A DNA stretch of 64,000 nucleotides from Flammulina velutipes (lineage: Eukaryota; Basidiomycota; Agaricomycetes; Agaricales; Physalacriaceae): assembly GCA_011800155.1 (NCBI GenBank), contig CM022369.1:2914001-2978000 (forward strand), given 5' to 3'. Under the pieces are notes generated by a model that was not told the DNA's origin, did no database searches, and saw only the letters and a list, made by a program, of their open reading frames with translations. Positions 46,580 through 57,652 of the stretch are shown one piece after another. Position numbers and translations under genes: made by a program. Numbering within the stretch: the first letter of the stretch is position 1; every line of letters starts with the position of its first letter.

Positions 46580-48267
46580 ATGGATTTGGCCGTCTCAATA
46601 ACGTCGCTCGTTCCTCGCGAATTTACTGCCATTGTCCTCGCTGGTTTTGGTGCCGAGTACGTCGTCGTCGTCGTCGCTGTCGTCGTTCGCCAATCTAACA
46701 AACTGCAATCAGACTCCTTCCATTGACCAACGACTACGGCGACGAGCCATGTCCAAAAGCGCTTCTTCCAGTTGCCAACAAAGCCATGGTGGACTACGTT
46801 CTCGCTTGGATTGAAGCCTCAGGAATAAAAGGTACGTTCGAGTCACTTTCTCATCGATTTATCCATCTCATCGCTGTCCAGATGTTGTACTCATATGTCC
46901 ATCCATTCATCGCCACGCTATATCAAATCATATCCATTCAGACCTCAACCATGCTCTGCGCATCGACTTACAGACTTACGATGAAACGCCGGACAGCAAC
47001 ATCGGTACATGCGAGCTGCTCAGCCACTTTGCCAACCGCATCCCAAAAGATTTCATTGTGCTTCCCTGCGACTTTTTGCCTCCACCAGAGCTTTCTTTGA
47101 CGACGATCCTTGACAAATTCCGCGCGGATAGCATAGCAGATGGGTCTATAGCCACCGCGTGCTGGTACTCTACACCGCCGAACCTGGAGAAGGGCCTGTT
47201 GCCGGAGGAATGGAACAAACCGCTTCCCCCAAGCGCTATCGTATGGGATCCAAAAAGCGGCACGCTTCTACACGTCGATACGCCAGACGACACGGATTTG
47301 AATGCAGATGAGCTCGAGTTGCGAATGTCATTATTGCGCCTGTGAGTTATAAACTCTTCCCGACTTGCGTTGTATAACCTTTTTCTGTTAGATATCCTCG
47401 TACGAAACTCTCCTCCAAGTACCATGATTCCCATGTCTACGTGTGTCGACGATCCGTGCTGGATCTTCTCAATGAAAAATCTACTTTTGACTCCTTCCGC
47501 GAAGAATTCATCCCTTGGTTATGCAAAGTACCCTTCCAGCGTGCTCGCAGAGAAAAGTACGGCCCAGGTAATGGTTTCTGAGCAGACACTATCCCAGTAC
47601 GCTGACTTCTCTAGTTCTAAATCCTATAACAAATGCACCTACACAAAAAACCGCGCTTGCCCATTCAATACTCTATGACGAGCATCCCCTTCTCTCCGCC
47701 ACCGCCGCCACCGACGACTCTGACTCTGATGCCAACACCAACGGCTCGAACGCGACACTTCGAGTCGGGGTCGTTATACACCAAAACGTCAACGCCGCTC
47801 GCGTCAATACCCTGACTGCGTTTTACGAGGCCAATCGTCGGGTTCTCTCCGAATTGACTTCAGACCCATCTTCAATACCGCCGACCTCATCTCTCATCGA
47901 CCAAAAGTCCCAAATCTCTGCGGACTCCCTCGTTGGGCCGTCGACGCAGGTTGGCGAGCGCACGACGATCAAGAAGAGTGTCATAGGCTCACACTGCGTG
48001 ATTGGGAAGATGGTGAGGATTACGGGGTGTGTGCTGCTTGATCATTGTGTGGTGGAGGATGGGGCAAAGTTGGAGGGGTGTGTGCTGGGGAAGAACACGA
48101 AGGTCGGGTCGAAGGCTCAGATGAGCAAGTGTGTTACGCAGGCGGGGTATGATGTGAGCAAGGAGGACTCTTTGAAGAATGAAAAGTTGGAGTTGAGGGA
48201 TTGGACGCATGGGTTGGATGAGGATGAGGAGGACAATGATGAGAGCGGCGACGAGAGCGACGAGTGA
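46580..48267 (+). CDS. GCD1: Translation initiation factor eIF2B subunit gamma
   Basis: Six or so exons. The N-terminal nucleotidyltransferase-like domain starts EFTAIVLAGFGAE, then LLPLTNDYGDEPCPKALLPV and ANKAMVDYVLAWIEASG. Middle part IPKDFIVLPCDFLPPPELSL and TACWYSTPPNLEKGLLPEEW. The C-terminal left-handed beta-helix is clear: VGERTTIKKSVIGSHCVIGK, MVRITGCVLLDHCVVEDGAK, LEGCVLGKNTKVGSKAQMSK. It ends in an acidic tail (DEDEEDNDESGDESDE). eIF2B is the exchange factor that reloads eIF2 with GTP; gamma is one of its two catalytic-lobe subunits. A GTGGCGCA motif lies at 46554, about 20 bases upstream of the ATG. Confidence 0.92.
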
Positions 48268-48377
48268 ACAGAACTGTATCTATTGCATAACTATTCATGT
48301 ATCCTTCCTGAACGTGGCGCGGGTTTGAAAAAAAACTTGATAAAATACAGAAAACAACACAAAAACACTCCCAATTA

Positions 48378-49105
48378 CTATCAGTGGCCCCGGCATGGTT
48401 TTTGACAGGGATATGGTTATTTAATTAGTGTGGCCTCAACGAATAGCGGTAGGGTTTGGGAGTGGCTGGTGAGTTTTATGTACTATAGCTGCTATCTAAC
48501 AAGTGTGAATATCTAAGGAAACGGAAGAGAAATTGTCGCTCAAGATGCGGCCAAAGCGATCAAGAAATGACAAGATTTGATGAATCACTCAATAACCTCG
48601 ATACCTCGGGAACGACTCCGCGCAAATTTCACCGACTCTCACAGACAGCAGTTTTCATGCCTTGAACTGTATTACAGGCAAAGTCGAAAGGATAGAACTA
48701 CATATACGAAGGGAAGACGTCAAAGACGCGAGTGTGATGTGTGACCAAACTGCCTTAGTACTGCGTTCGGAACTTCTGCTTAGTTCGCTCATGCTGTAGA
48801 TGCTAAATTTACTAGGGAATTACCCTCCGATGTATCCAACCAATGAGCCATGAGAGTCGGTGAATTTTACGGCAGGTCTTTCCCGAGGTATTGAACGGGA
48901 TGGGTATATCATCAAGTTCTTGATCGCTTTGGCCGCATCTTGAGCGACAATTTCTCTTCCGTTTCCTTAGATATTCACACTTGTTAGAGAGCAGCTATAG
49001 TACATAAAACTCACCAGCCACTCCCAAACCCTACCGCTATTCGTTGAGGCCACACTAATTAAATAACCATATCCCTGTCAAAAACCATGCCGGGGCCACT
49101 GATAG
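48378..49105. mobile_element. 728-bp foldback element (MITE-like) with TA target duplication
   Basis: Left arm from CTATCAGTGGCCCCGG and right arm ending CCGGGGCCACTGATAG. The arms are almost perfect complements for about 210 bases, and then similar with gaps for another 60 or so. Both ends are flanked by TA (48376-48377 and 49106-49107), a Tc1/mariner-type target-site duplication. No transposase is encoded. The arms (one mismatch seen, TATCTAAC versus TCTCTAAC) are well conserved, which points to recent insertion. Confidence 0.85.
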
Positions 49106-49107
49106 TA

Positions 49108-49624
49108 CTACACGCCATGCTTCTCGACGTCCTTGAAATACAGCGTAGGGTCTTTGGGAAATCTTGCGACGAACAGATTAGGATGGCCCAGCACGATCCG
49201 GGGGGTCACGAAAAAGGAGCCGAAAAAGGCGACGATTCCCAGTGGGATGACTAGGAAAAGGCGTGAGTGAGATTCCGGTACTGTGCGGGAAGACCTCACA
49301 TCTGGAATCGAGCCATGTCCACCAAGCGCACCAAAGCGCAAAGTCGAAACAGATGAATCGGCCGGCGTCCTCGTGCATCATCCCTTCCAAACGAAGTGGG
49401 GAGTCGATCTCTTCTGGAGTTCCTCGGGGAGGCTTGTAGGTGATACAGAGAATGATAAGGAGACTAAGAGTGACGGATTGGGAGATGCATAGGAATGGGA
49501 TAAGGTCAAGGGATCTCGATGCAGCCCAATACATTGGTGTCCAAATCATTATGTAGAAGGCGAGCCCTGCGCCACGGAATGTGGCGCTGGTGTGACGCCA
49601 CATACCAAACGGGTTCCAAGTCAT
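49108..49624 (-). CDS. Small multi-pass membrane protein, unknown function
   Basis: Two exons. N-terminus MTWNPFGMWRHTSATFRGAG, hydrophobic segments LAFYIMIWTPMYWAA and LIPFLCISQSVTLSLLIILC, then DAGRFICFDFALWCAWWTWL. The second exon has IPLGIVAFFGSFFVTPRIVL followed by GHPNLFVARFPKDPTLYFKD and VEKHGV. Three or four membrane helices, about 150 residues. No family recognised. The stop codon (49108-49110) directly abuts the TA at the right end of the foldback element, so the 3' untranslated region must lie inside that element. Confidence 0.6.
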
Positions 49625-49680
49625 CGTTGTCAATTGTTAAGTAATGAGATCTAGAATTGATTCGTTCCGATCGCCATCTA

Positions 49681-50657
49681 GACTGGTGCAGAGGGAGGGG
49701 TCCGTTGGCGTAGGTCCCTCTATCAAAATATTTTGATGATCCGAGTGATGGCCATCGGTCCGGTCATTGTGTCGTGGCGCAACGTTCACTGAAATAATTT
49801 AAATACTTGTGAGCTCAGAACAATAGCTCTTGGCTGATATTATCATCCAAGTATTACTCAGGAAGCAGTTAAATACACTACAAGTTAGCCTTTGGAACGA
49901 ATCTAAGGGCTTACAACCATCATTGTAAGAAACGGGATGATAAAGCACTCTTAAGACCGCTAGAGTTTTTCACTAACCTAACTTGGGGGTATGCTACAAT
50001 GCTAAGGTTTGTAGTGGATACAGAGAGCCGAGAATTGACGAGAACGCCACAGGTTGTAATCTCCCGTGATATGCCGGAACGCGGCCATCACTCGGATCAT
50101 CAAAATATTTTGATAGAGGGACCTACGCCTAGTGTTGCCGTGAGCGTGAGTTGGCTCAGTGTGAGCCGCGGCTCAGCTCAGCTCATTGCCTTTTAAGGGC
50201 AGCTCATTGATGGCTCGCTGATGGGGCGGTCGTGGCGTCGTAAATAAGTCAGCAGCGTATATCTCTAAGGTTGTTGAAGAGTGACACTTGGAAGTTGCTC
50301 TCAATCGTAAGTATAAGCTATACAGTACTATTTTGGCTCGATTCAGAGTGTTATTCCTCACTCAATCTAAGCCAGAATTGTCAAGTCTTCCGGCACTGCT
50401 ATCCGTCTTAAATACAAGTGTAAAAATGACCAGGATGCAGTGTCATATGTTTAACTAAGTATATCCTAGGATTTTACTGACATATAACGTTGGAAAGCTG
50501 TCCTGACATCGAGAACGAACTGTGAGGACCATCAATGAGCCATGAGCCATCATGAGCTGAGCCATCACGAGCCATCATGTCGATCAAAGCTCAGCTCAGC
50601 TCAGGCTCAGCTCACGGCAACACTACCTACGCCTCCTACCCCCTCCCTCTGAACCAG
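49681..50657. mobile_element. Older inverted-repeat element interrupted by hAT-like insertion
   Basis: Left arm 49681-49753 and right arm 50083-50129 plus 50634-50657 are inverted complements when the inserted element 50130-50633 is removed. Shared: GGCCATCACTCGGATCATCA, then AAATATTTTGATAGAGGGAC, then CTACGCC and CCCTCCCTCTG. No coding capacity recognised between the arms. Confidence 0.7.
50130..50625. mobile_element. 496-bp hAT-like MITE with 8-bp target-site duplication
   Basis: Ends TAGTGTTGCCGTGAGC (left) and its complement GCTCACGGCAACACTA (right). Flanked on both sides by CCTACGCC (50122-50129 and 50626-50633), an 8-bp duplication as made by hAT transposases. Inside both ends are runs of CAGCTCAGCTCA/GAGCTGAGC type. 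No transposase encoded. It sits inside the right arm of an older foldback element. Confidence 0.85.
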
Positions 50658-50903
50658 GCTCTATATAAGAGAGTTCCGACGAACGTTTTCGAGCAGGGAT
50701 CTCCAGGCTAATCGCCATCGTTTAGGTTCACAATATCACGTGGTTCGACTCTCTATCTCTCTCGACTATTTGTCGGATACACTGCGGCCTACACAAGTCC
50801 TAGGAATGCCAGATTTGGACCGATGGCCCATTTCTGACTACCCATCACTTTGCCACCCAAATACTTCCAGCAAAAGTCGCTACATCGCAAGTAAATATAC
50901 TAA

Positions 50904-52325
50904 TCAAGTAAGTACAGTATCCCCCACTCGAAGACTTGACCGTCCCGAAAATACCCTGACCTCCACCCGACTAGCAAGCCACTTGTCCACTCCCTTCTCA
51001 CCGGACGTACTAGACCTCTTCAGAGGATTCATCGACGGCGCGATTACCTTCCCTCCCTCCATAAGCAACGACCCTACCAAATGTCGCATCACCCCTCGCG
51101 ACAGTTCAACACATACAACCTCCTTGCGAAGTTCCACCAATTCGCACACCCACTTCGCGTCTTGCGCACTGATAGACGCCACGCTGACCGTCCTAAGCCC
51201 AGGCCACGCATCCCTCAGCACAGCACTCGCAACAGCCTCAATAGCCGACGCACTGAGCGCACCCTCTTTCAACGAAATCCGTCTCCTCAAAGTTGACTTG
51301 GGGACCAACAGAGGGATGAGCGTGGCACATACACAGTCACATATCGTGATGTGCTCTACAGCCTGGAGGCTATACAACGATGCTGCATTCCAGCTTTCCG
51401 TGATACCGTCGAATGTGATGGACCTCAGCTCGCTGAGGGAAGCTACGAAGGAGGGAGGGAAGACGGGTGGGAATCCGCCAATTGAGAGGTGGACCAGCTT
51501 TGGGAGGACGAGGATATCCAAAATGGTTCTCTCCCCCGGGCGTAGACCCCGTTGGATGAACGTAAATGACGTGAGACTCGTGCTCTTTGCTTGTGGCAAT
51601 TCGGACTCCCCCGCCCGGGTAGGCAGGCCGTATAGATCGGGGAGCAACAGGGTATAGAGCGAGGGGCAATTCTCAAATAATGAGACCACCCCCGCCGTCG
51701 ACAGCTCCAAACCACTGATCTCGAGTTCGGTAAGACCAACCAAGGGAACCATTGTGCAGATGCCGCGAATCGCCAACTGTCTGAGCCGCGTTGTCCCGTG
51801 GAAAATGGCCTTGTCCCCTTCTCTAGGCACTCGGAGAGAAGGCCTCAGTATCGACTTGGTTGAGATTCCAAGCGATGGGTAGCTAAGTGCCGGTAAACGG
51901 ATAGAGAGTTCCTCCAGGACAGGCAAGGTAGATCGACTGAGTGGAAATAAGAGATTCGCGACTTCCGTCTCGGTTATCAGGTCCGGAACTGTGAGTGAGA
52001 ACGATCGGAGACGATGGCTGTGGAGACCAATTAACTTCGTTACACGGAGCGTCATTGGCCAGTGCTGTGCTGTAGACGTACAGACACAGGTTACGTCGAT
52101 ATGACATGCCTTTGATCTATCCAGATGCTGTTGAACCCAATGGACGACATCAACCCGCGCGATATCCCGAAAAGGCACGTCGATGTCGTTCCATAGCTCG
52201 GGAGACGTGAGGCATACATGCTTCCATAGCTGACAGACGGAGAGCTCTTGGAGAATATACTGTCCCTTCGCATGTGAGAAGATCTTTGCGAGAATCTCTT
52301 GGGGTAGGGAATTTATTGTAGCCAT
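50904..52325 (-). CDS. F-box and leucine-rich-repeat protein
   Basis: Single exon, 473 residues. An F-box opens the protein: MATINSLPQEILAKIFSHAK then LQELSVCQLWKHVCLTSPEL, followed by WNDIDVPF. Leucine-rich segments follow, e.g. LPVLEELSIRLPALSYPSLG, TTRLRQLAIRGICTMVPLVG, LTELEISGLELSTAGVVSLF and ENCPSLYTLLLPDLYGLP. F-box proteins recruit targets to SCF ubiquitin ligases; in mushrooms they form a very large family, many with no known target. Start set by the ATG just upstream of the F-box. Confidence 0.85.
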   Translation of the reverse strand: MATINSLPQEILAKIFSHAKGQYILQELSVCQLWKHVCLTSPELWNDIDVPFRDIARVDVVHWVQQHLDRSKACHIDVTCVCTSTAQHWPMTLRVTKLIGLHSHRLRSFSLTVPDLITETEVANLLFPLSRSTLPVLEELSIRLPALSYPSLGISTKSILRPSLRVPREGDKAIFHGTTRLRQLAIRGICTMVPLVGLTELEISGLELSTAGVVSLFENCPSLYTLLLPDLYGLPTRAGESELPQAKSTSLTSFTFIQRGLRPGERTILDILVLPKLVHLSIGGFPPVFPPSFVASLSELRSITFDGITESWNAASLYSLQAVEHITICDCVCATLIPLLVPKSTLRRRISLKEGALSASAIEAVASAVLRDAWPGLRTVSVASISAQDAKWVCELVELRKEVVCVELSRGVMRHLVGSLLMEGGKVIAPSMNPLKRSSTSGEKGVDKWLASRVEVRVFSGRSSLRVGDTVLT

Positions 52326-52688
52326 TGTATCGGTGGGTACTAGGTAGGCAAGAAGAATCTAGGAATGACGTGAGGACTTGGAACAAGACGGAAAGTCAAT
52401 ACAAGTACTACACTGATACTGTTCTGACTGACCTTCAGCGTTTACGACTGTGTTGGTTGTGATGAGATACATGTTTTAAACTCCGATCACACGAACCTGC
52501 TGCTACCACTTCCAGTAACGACGCAACACCGGTACCTATCTATTGGACTATCTTGTTACAGTAACGAATCCACCCAAGTCCCACAGTAAGCTGCAGCTCT
52601 TTCTGATGTTTCTTGGCCACCGCTGTCTGATACAGGTCTGGTACGAACATGGATAAGATATACCCATAGCACAACAAATCCATACAAA
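52326..52688. other. Intergenic region
   Basis: 363 bases between the F-box gene start and the stop of the STE20 kinase gene; nothing recognised. Confidence 0.4.
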
Positions 52689-55246
52689 TCATCTGGCAGC
52701 AACCCCATGCAAATACTCAGCAAACGTATCCTCCGCATACGCCTCATCATTCTCCTCCTCAATCCCCTCAATCCTATCCCCCGCACTCCTCACACTATCC
52801 ATCAACCCACTCAGCCCAACCTCCACAACAGCCAAACACCGACTCAGATCTTCAATTGTCCTGGCCAACTCCAAATGTGTCCTCTCCGAATTGACAAACG
52901 TCGAATAATCCAGCGTCCGCAGACTCGGGAGGATCGCCTGGGAGGAAGTGCCAAAGTCCAGAGGAGGCGGAGAGCTCGTCCGTGGGAAGCCTAACGAGAA
53001 TGAAGACGACGAAGATGCATTGGCAGCTTCTCGGAATGCGCTGTACTGACTCGTGTTCGTATGTACCGGTCCCGGTGAGAACGTCGTCGAGTTGTTCAGA
53101 TGACTGGGTGAAGGTGAGAAGCGTGATGTAGGCATCGCGGACGGGGAAGGCGGAAGAAGGTCTGACAGCCCCAGTTGGAGCTCGGATGTTAGTGACGGTA
53201 TCTAAAACAGTAAGTCATGGGCTTTGTGGGAAAGATTTGGGCATACCTTTAGAACATCCTTCAACCCAGGAGTCGCCTTCGAGCTAGAATCGCTCCCGCT
53301 TCTATCTCTTCGTGCGAACGGCTTCATGGGAGGCACCAGTGGAGGGCTAGGGCTATCAGGCGATAACGCCGCATCAGGCAAAGCCGTCGCCGACCTAGTC
53401 CTCGCAATAGGTAAAGTCGGCCTCGCCAAGCTCCCTTGCATCTTTCTCGTTCGTCCACCTCCATTCCCTGTCCTGTCAAGAGAATAACTGGACTGGTGCG
53501 AAGCGCTATTCCTCTGTTGTTGAGGAGATAACGGAGACCTTGCCGTAGACGGGAATTGAAAGGCAGTAGGCGAGGCCAAGTCGACTTCTTCCACAGACGA
53601 AGAGGATTCCTTGGATGAAGAGGACGAAGGGTCTGGATCAGTGGGTACGTGAAAGTCAACCCCATCGTTGTGCACGGGATCGAGAGGTGGGATCTCAATA
53701 TCAGCTAGACCACGACTAGAGCGGACGTCGCGGTAGGAAAGGGCAGATTTTGCGGAGGGTGTTGACGAGGAGGGTGTGGAAGTGGATGAGAGTCCTGGTA
53801 CTGGTATATTGGTATCCAGAGAGAGGGAAGGAGGAGGGAGGTCATCTTCTGAGCTTTGGAGGCTTGGTCGAGGTCGTATAGTGGATCTGGGAAATACAAA
53901 ATCGCGATCGCCCTCCGAGTCTTCATCAAAGAATCCTAGACCAGGAGAGGCCTTGATAGTGCGATTTCGTCTTGAGGCGGAGGGCGTAGATGTTATAGGT
54001 GGGGGGCTTGGGCTGTCTCGCCGAAGGAATGGGGAGCCTCGATCGGGGGTAGGAGTACTTGAAGTAACATCATCGCCAAAGAGTCCGCGGAGGGACGAGG
54101 GTAACGCAGATGCTGGCGGACGTAAAGTAGAAGGGGTATGGATGTCGTCGTCTGGGTCTATGGATATAAAGTCATGTGTTTGGCGGCGTCCTCCCCGGAG
54201 AGTATCGAATTCCCAAGTGCCGTCTTCATCGTCAGAATATCTAGAATAAAATCAATAAAAGCCACACGGAGTAGAAGGTTGGCTCACTCTTCACGTTCCC
54301 AGTCCAATGGCCCCGCCAAACTAGCTCTCGGCGCTGGGTCCAACCGTCGAATGACATCCTGCAGAATCGATGTTGGTGCTTTCCCTGCGGACTTGATCCA
54401 TTTAGATTTTGAAAGATCGTCCGCGGAGGCTCGCTATGAAATCGTCAGCACGGCAAGACAGACGAAAGGTCTACGCACCTCCGTTGGACTCTCTTTCAAA
54501 CACATTGCAACAAAATCCCGCATGTCCTTGCCACCGTCGTTGTCCTGAAGTCGGGGAGGCTTCATCTTCGTAATGAGATCCATAACCTCCTGGGCCGAGC
54601 CCATGTTGGCGTGTGGCGGGGCTCCCTTGACCATCTCATACACCATGATTCCAAGCGACCAAATATCTATTTTGGCATCGTATGCCGCAATAGTCTGCAG
54701 AACCTCTGGAGCCATCCAGTGCACCGTCCCAGTGAGTGTATTCCGCTTGCTAGAAGCCGTGGTAAGGAGAGCTGACACGCCAAAATCGCATATCATTACT
54801 TTTCCAGTGTCCGTGACGAGGACGTTGGCGGCCTTGATATCTCTGTGGATGACGGGTATCTTGTGCAGATAGGATAATGCGACAAGGACCTCGCGAATTA
54901 TGACGGCAATGTACCGTTCTTCCAGGCATTCGTCGCGAGATGCTTTCATGAGCGAGTAGACACTGCCGCCCTGCGCGTATTCCATGGCTATCCAGACACG
55001 GGGCCCGTCCATGTAGCAACCATAGTATTTGGTGATATTGGGGGCGTCCCGCAGCTGCGTGAGCAGAGCAACTTCGCGCTGGATGTCACCGACGTCGTCA
55101 TCCTCCCGGTCAAGGTCTATGATTTTAAGAGCGACAACGTTGCCAGTCGCGAGATGAATGCCCTTGGATACTGAGCCATACGATCCTTTACCGACAGTTT
55201 CAAGGCGTTTGTAGAGACTGTGCACAGACGGCTGTGGCGTTGACAT
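52689..55246 (-). CDS. STE20/GCK-type serine/threonine kinase
   Basis: The N-terminal kinase domain is complete: YKRLETVGKGSYGSVSKGIH (glycine loop), NVVALKIIDLD (Lys), VIHRDIKAANVLV (HRD), ICDFGVSALL (DFG), HWMAPEVLQ (APE), DIWSLGIMVYEMVKG. It ends with RASADDLSKSKWIKSAG, typical of germinal-centre kinases (Nak1/Kic1/Don3-like). The following about 500 residues are Ser/Pro-rich and probably phosphorylated or unstructured (PDPSSSSSKESSSS, NSASHQSSYSLDRTG). The C-terminal stretch SERTHLELARTIEDLSRCLA, VVEVGLSGLMDSVRSAGDRI is likely a dimerising coiled coil. These kinases act in polarity and septation signalling with Mo25- and Mob-type partners. Three introns between exons are visible near 53135-53250, 54240 and 54430. 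Confidence 0.88.
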
Positions 55247-55561
55247 GGACGTTCTAATCCAAGGTGCATTTGATCATCAATTTGATTCAACTAAACTGTA
55301 TTCTACTGTATTGAATATTTGATTTTCGTCATACTACAGGCAGCTGTAATTATAATCTTGCAGTTCAAGATCGCGATGACTTGTACTCTAGAAAAAGATT
55401 CAAAGGAGCGTGGCGTGTCGCGGGGGGCCTTTCCTTGAAATGTTTTGTGTGGCGTGATGTAAATTATGGATATCAAAATCAGCACTCGCACCCTTTGAAT
55501 GACAGAAGACTTAGATATAGCTAACGATACACAATATTATTGGCGATACATACAATTACAA
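55247..55561. other. Intergenic region
   Basis: 315 bases upstream of the kinase start and downstream of the TRAPP gene stop; AT-rich, nothing recognised. Confidence 0.4.
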
Positions 55562-56424
55562 TCACTGCTTCAAAAGCTCTTCTCGGTCTAGAACTGATTT
55601 CTCTAGCTTGATGAGTATAGTTGTCCGAGACGGGAATTGGGCAGTAGGTGTGCTATGTGCTGTTACTCGGGCGGGCTGGATATAGATCGGAATCAGTCAA
55701 GGTGTGAAAGGAAGAGTAAGAACGTACAAATCCTAAGCCGTCAAGCACGGCTTCGACGATGCCAGCGGTGAAAGACGAACAACTTAGTTGGCTCATGTCC
55801 TTCGGTACAGAGATATGGCGCTCGATGGGAGGATCGTTATCAATTATCATGTCTGGAATGTTCATTAGACATGAATTGAAGAAGGAAAGACCACGTACAT
55901 TCATCTGCATTTTCTACGCTCTTCTCTATCGCATCCGCCGGTTTTCCGAATACCGCACGCCACACTTGGGTGTGTATAGACATGAGTGATGGAAGGAGAC
56001 GAATCTCTCGTTTGGGTGCCTTCTGTGCAGATTCGGCGCGCCAGACCATCAATTCAAGAATACGTGTGCCGATCCGGTATCCTAGTGTATTCAGACTATA
56101 AATGTCGATGTTAGTGTGTTATACTAACGTACAGACCATTACGCACCGTCTTTCCAAATCATTAATCCCAGAAACGCGTTTCTGCGTATATTGGACTACC
56201 TCTGAGAAGAGAAAGTTGAACGCAGCGCCTGAGACGTCGGAGACGCGTGGTTTGGCGAGGTTTTTGTCATATATGTTTGGGCGGGAAAGTGCGGGTTTCG
56301 TCGTCGGTGTTGTCGATGGTAGGGAGAAGCGAGAGCTGGTCGTCGGGGACAGATGATCTACAGATGATACGGAGGAATTGGAGAGAACAGAGAGACGAGG
56401 ATGTGGTTGGGCATAGGACGACAT
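55562..56424 (-). CDS. TRS31: TRAPP complex subunit Trs31/TRAPPC5
   Basis: Multi-exon gene, about 235 residues. After a Ser-rich N-terminus (MSSYAQPHPRLSVLSNSSVS) comes the Bet3-like core: PNIYDKNLAKPRVSDVSGAA, FNFLFSEVVQYTQKRVSGIN, DLERRLNTLGYRIGTRILEL and MVWRAESAQKAPKREIRLLP. Later SIHTQVWRAVFGKPADAIEK, YMIIDNDPPIERHISVPKDM and CSSFTAGIVEAVLDGLGFPA. The last exon ends SVLDREELLKQ. Trs31 is a core subunit of all TRAPP complexes, which act as Rab1/Ypt1 exchange factors in ER-to-Golgi and Golgi traffic. The fit to the family is strong. Confidence 0.9.
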
Positions 56425-56510
56425 GGTGGTAACTTTTCAAGTTAGCTGGAGGTTCCCACGCTCATGCTTTGATTTGATACCACCACCTCAATCATCCTTC
56501 TACTTTCCTC

Positions 56511-57540
56511 ATGCCGACAGTTGTTTCTCTACTAGGAATGCTAACTCCCGGGCCATCGTACATTCAAATCGATAAACGTGCAGTTGATATTACACCTGAC
56601 GATGTGCGTTCTTCATTAGGCCTTGACTCTACGCAACCAGTCACCCTACGGGTGAGTTACTGCAACTCGGTAACTGCCTTCTTTTTCGAAACAGCGGAAG
56701 ACCGGGTTCAACGACAGTAGTGAGTTCAAGTTTGTTAGTCTCCCATTGCAGTACTGACTTGGTTAGTACTTCCCTCAGCGCAACAACCAGAGGGCTCGTT
56801 GCTCGAGTTGAGGCATCTCAGGCGTTCTTTACCAGTCGAATCAATTCACTGAGGAGAAAAGAGTCAGAATTGGTGGTCGTGATGGAAGAAGAGGCTGTAT
56901 GGACTATTGTTGAAGGTAAGTCTTAGGTACCCCTGTCCTTCCAACAACTCTGGCTTGAACTCATTCATCCTGTAGCCCTCGACAGTATCATATTTAGCTT
57001 GGCCCCTTCGTCTGACCAGCAAGCTGACTTAGAACGAGGCCCCTACCTTACTAACCGGCAGATTCGTGATATCAAGCAAGCGAGAATGGTAGGGAGGGGA
57101 AGGAATCATAGTAAGTCTTTGTCCTCTTGACAAATTTGACTCTAACGCGCTCTCTTAAACAGTCAATGCGATCATCAAATGGGTTCCTACATCCGACAGG
57201 AATTGTCGTCTAAGCCGCCTTGAATTGTCTGACGAAGAAGCAGTTGGATATTGCCCGTGGTTTCTGTCCCCTAACCCGACTTCCCCCATCTCGTCGAATG
57301 ACCAAGGCCACTGCAAAGCTTGTCCTCCAGGATGCGGTCGAAAACGGTAGATTCACTCTGACAAACGATGTTACGATTGACGACCTCTGCGCGTTCATCG
57401 ATACATGTCCGAACAGCAATTATTTCTATGTGATTGATGGAAGTCGTTACTTCTGCGAACTGGAGGGTACCAGAAGAGTGCTGGCGTCATATACCACCTA
57501 TGGCTTGAAGATGGAATCGCTAATTATGACTAAAGACTGA
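56511..57540 (+). CDS. Hypothetical protein, cysteine-containing C-terminus
   Basis: No family recognised. Six exons could be joined by eye: MPTVVSLLGMLTPGPSYIQI ... TQPVTLR; a tiny exon; TDLVSTSLSATTRGLVARVE, ASQAFFTSRINSLRRKESEL; LDSIIFSLAPSSDQQADLER; INAIIKWVPTSDRNCRLSRL, ELSDEEAVGYCPWFLSPNPT, GHCKACPPGCGRKR; and, after an intron from 57346, NYFYVIDGSRYFCELEGTRR, VLASYTTYGLKMESLIMTKD. Cysteines in GYCPW ... HCKACPPGC could bind zinc. Introns are 43-75 nt. Starts 87 bases from the divergent TRAPP gene. The model is hand-made, and small exons could be wrong. Confidence 0.45.
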
Positions 57541-57652
57541 GCCGTGTATACAAAATGTCATATTTTCAAAAAGTTGGCGAGGTTATATATACAGTAGGAG
57601 ATGAATGTAGTACATTAATACAATTATAGACACATGCTACAAGCCCTTCTAA

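Noticed and set aside
50740..50775. tRNA-like T-loop sequence GGTTCGACTCT
   Set aside because: No matching acceptor stem, D-loop or anticodon arm is present around it. No tRNA or rRNA gene was seen anywhere in the window.
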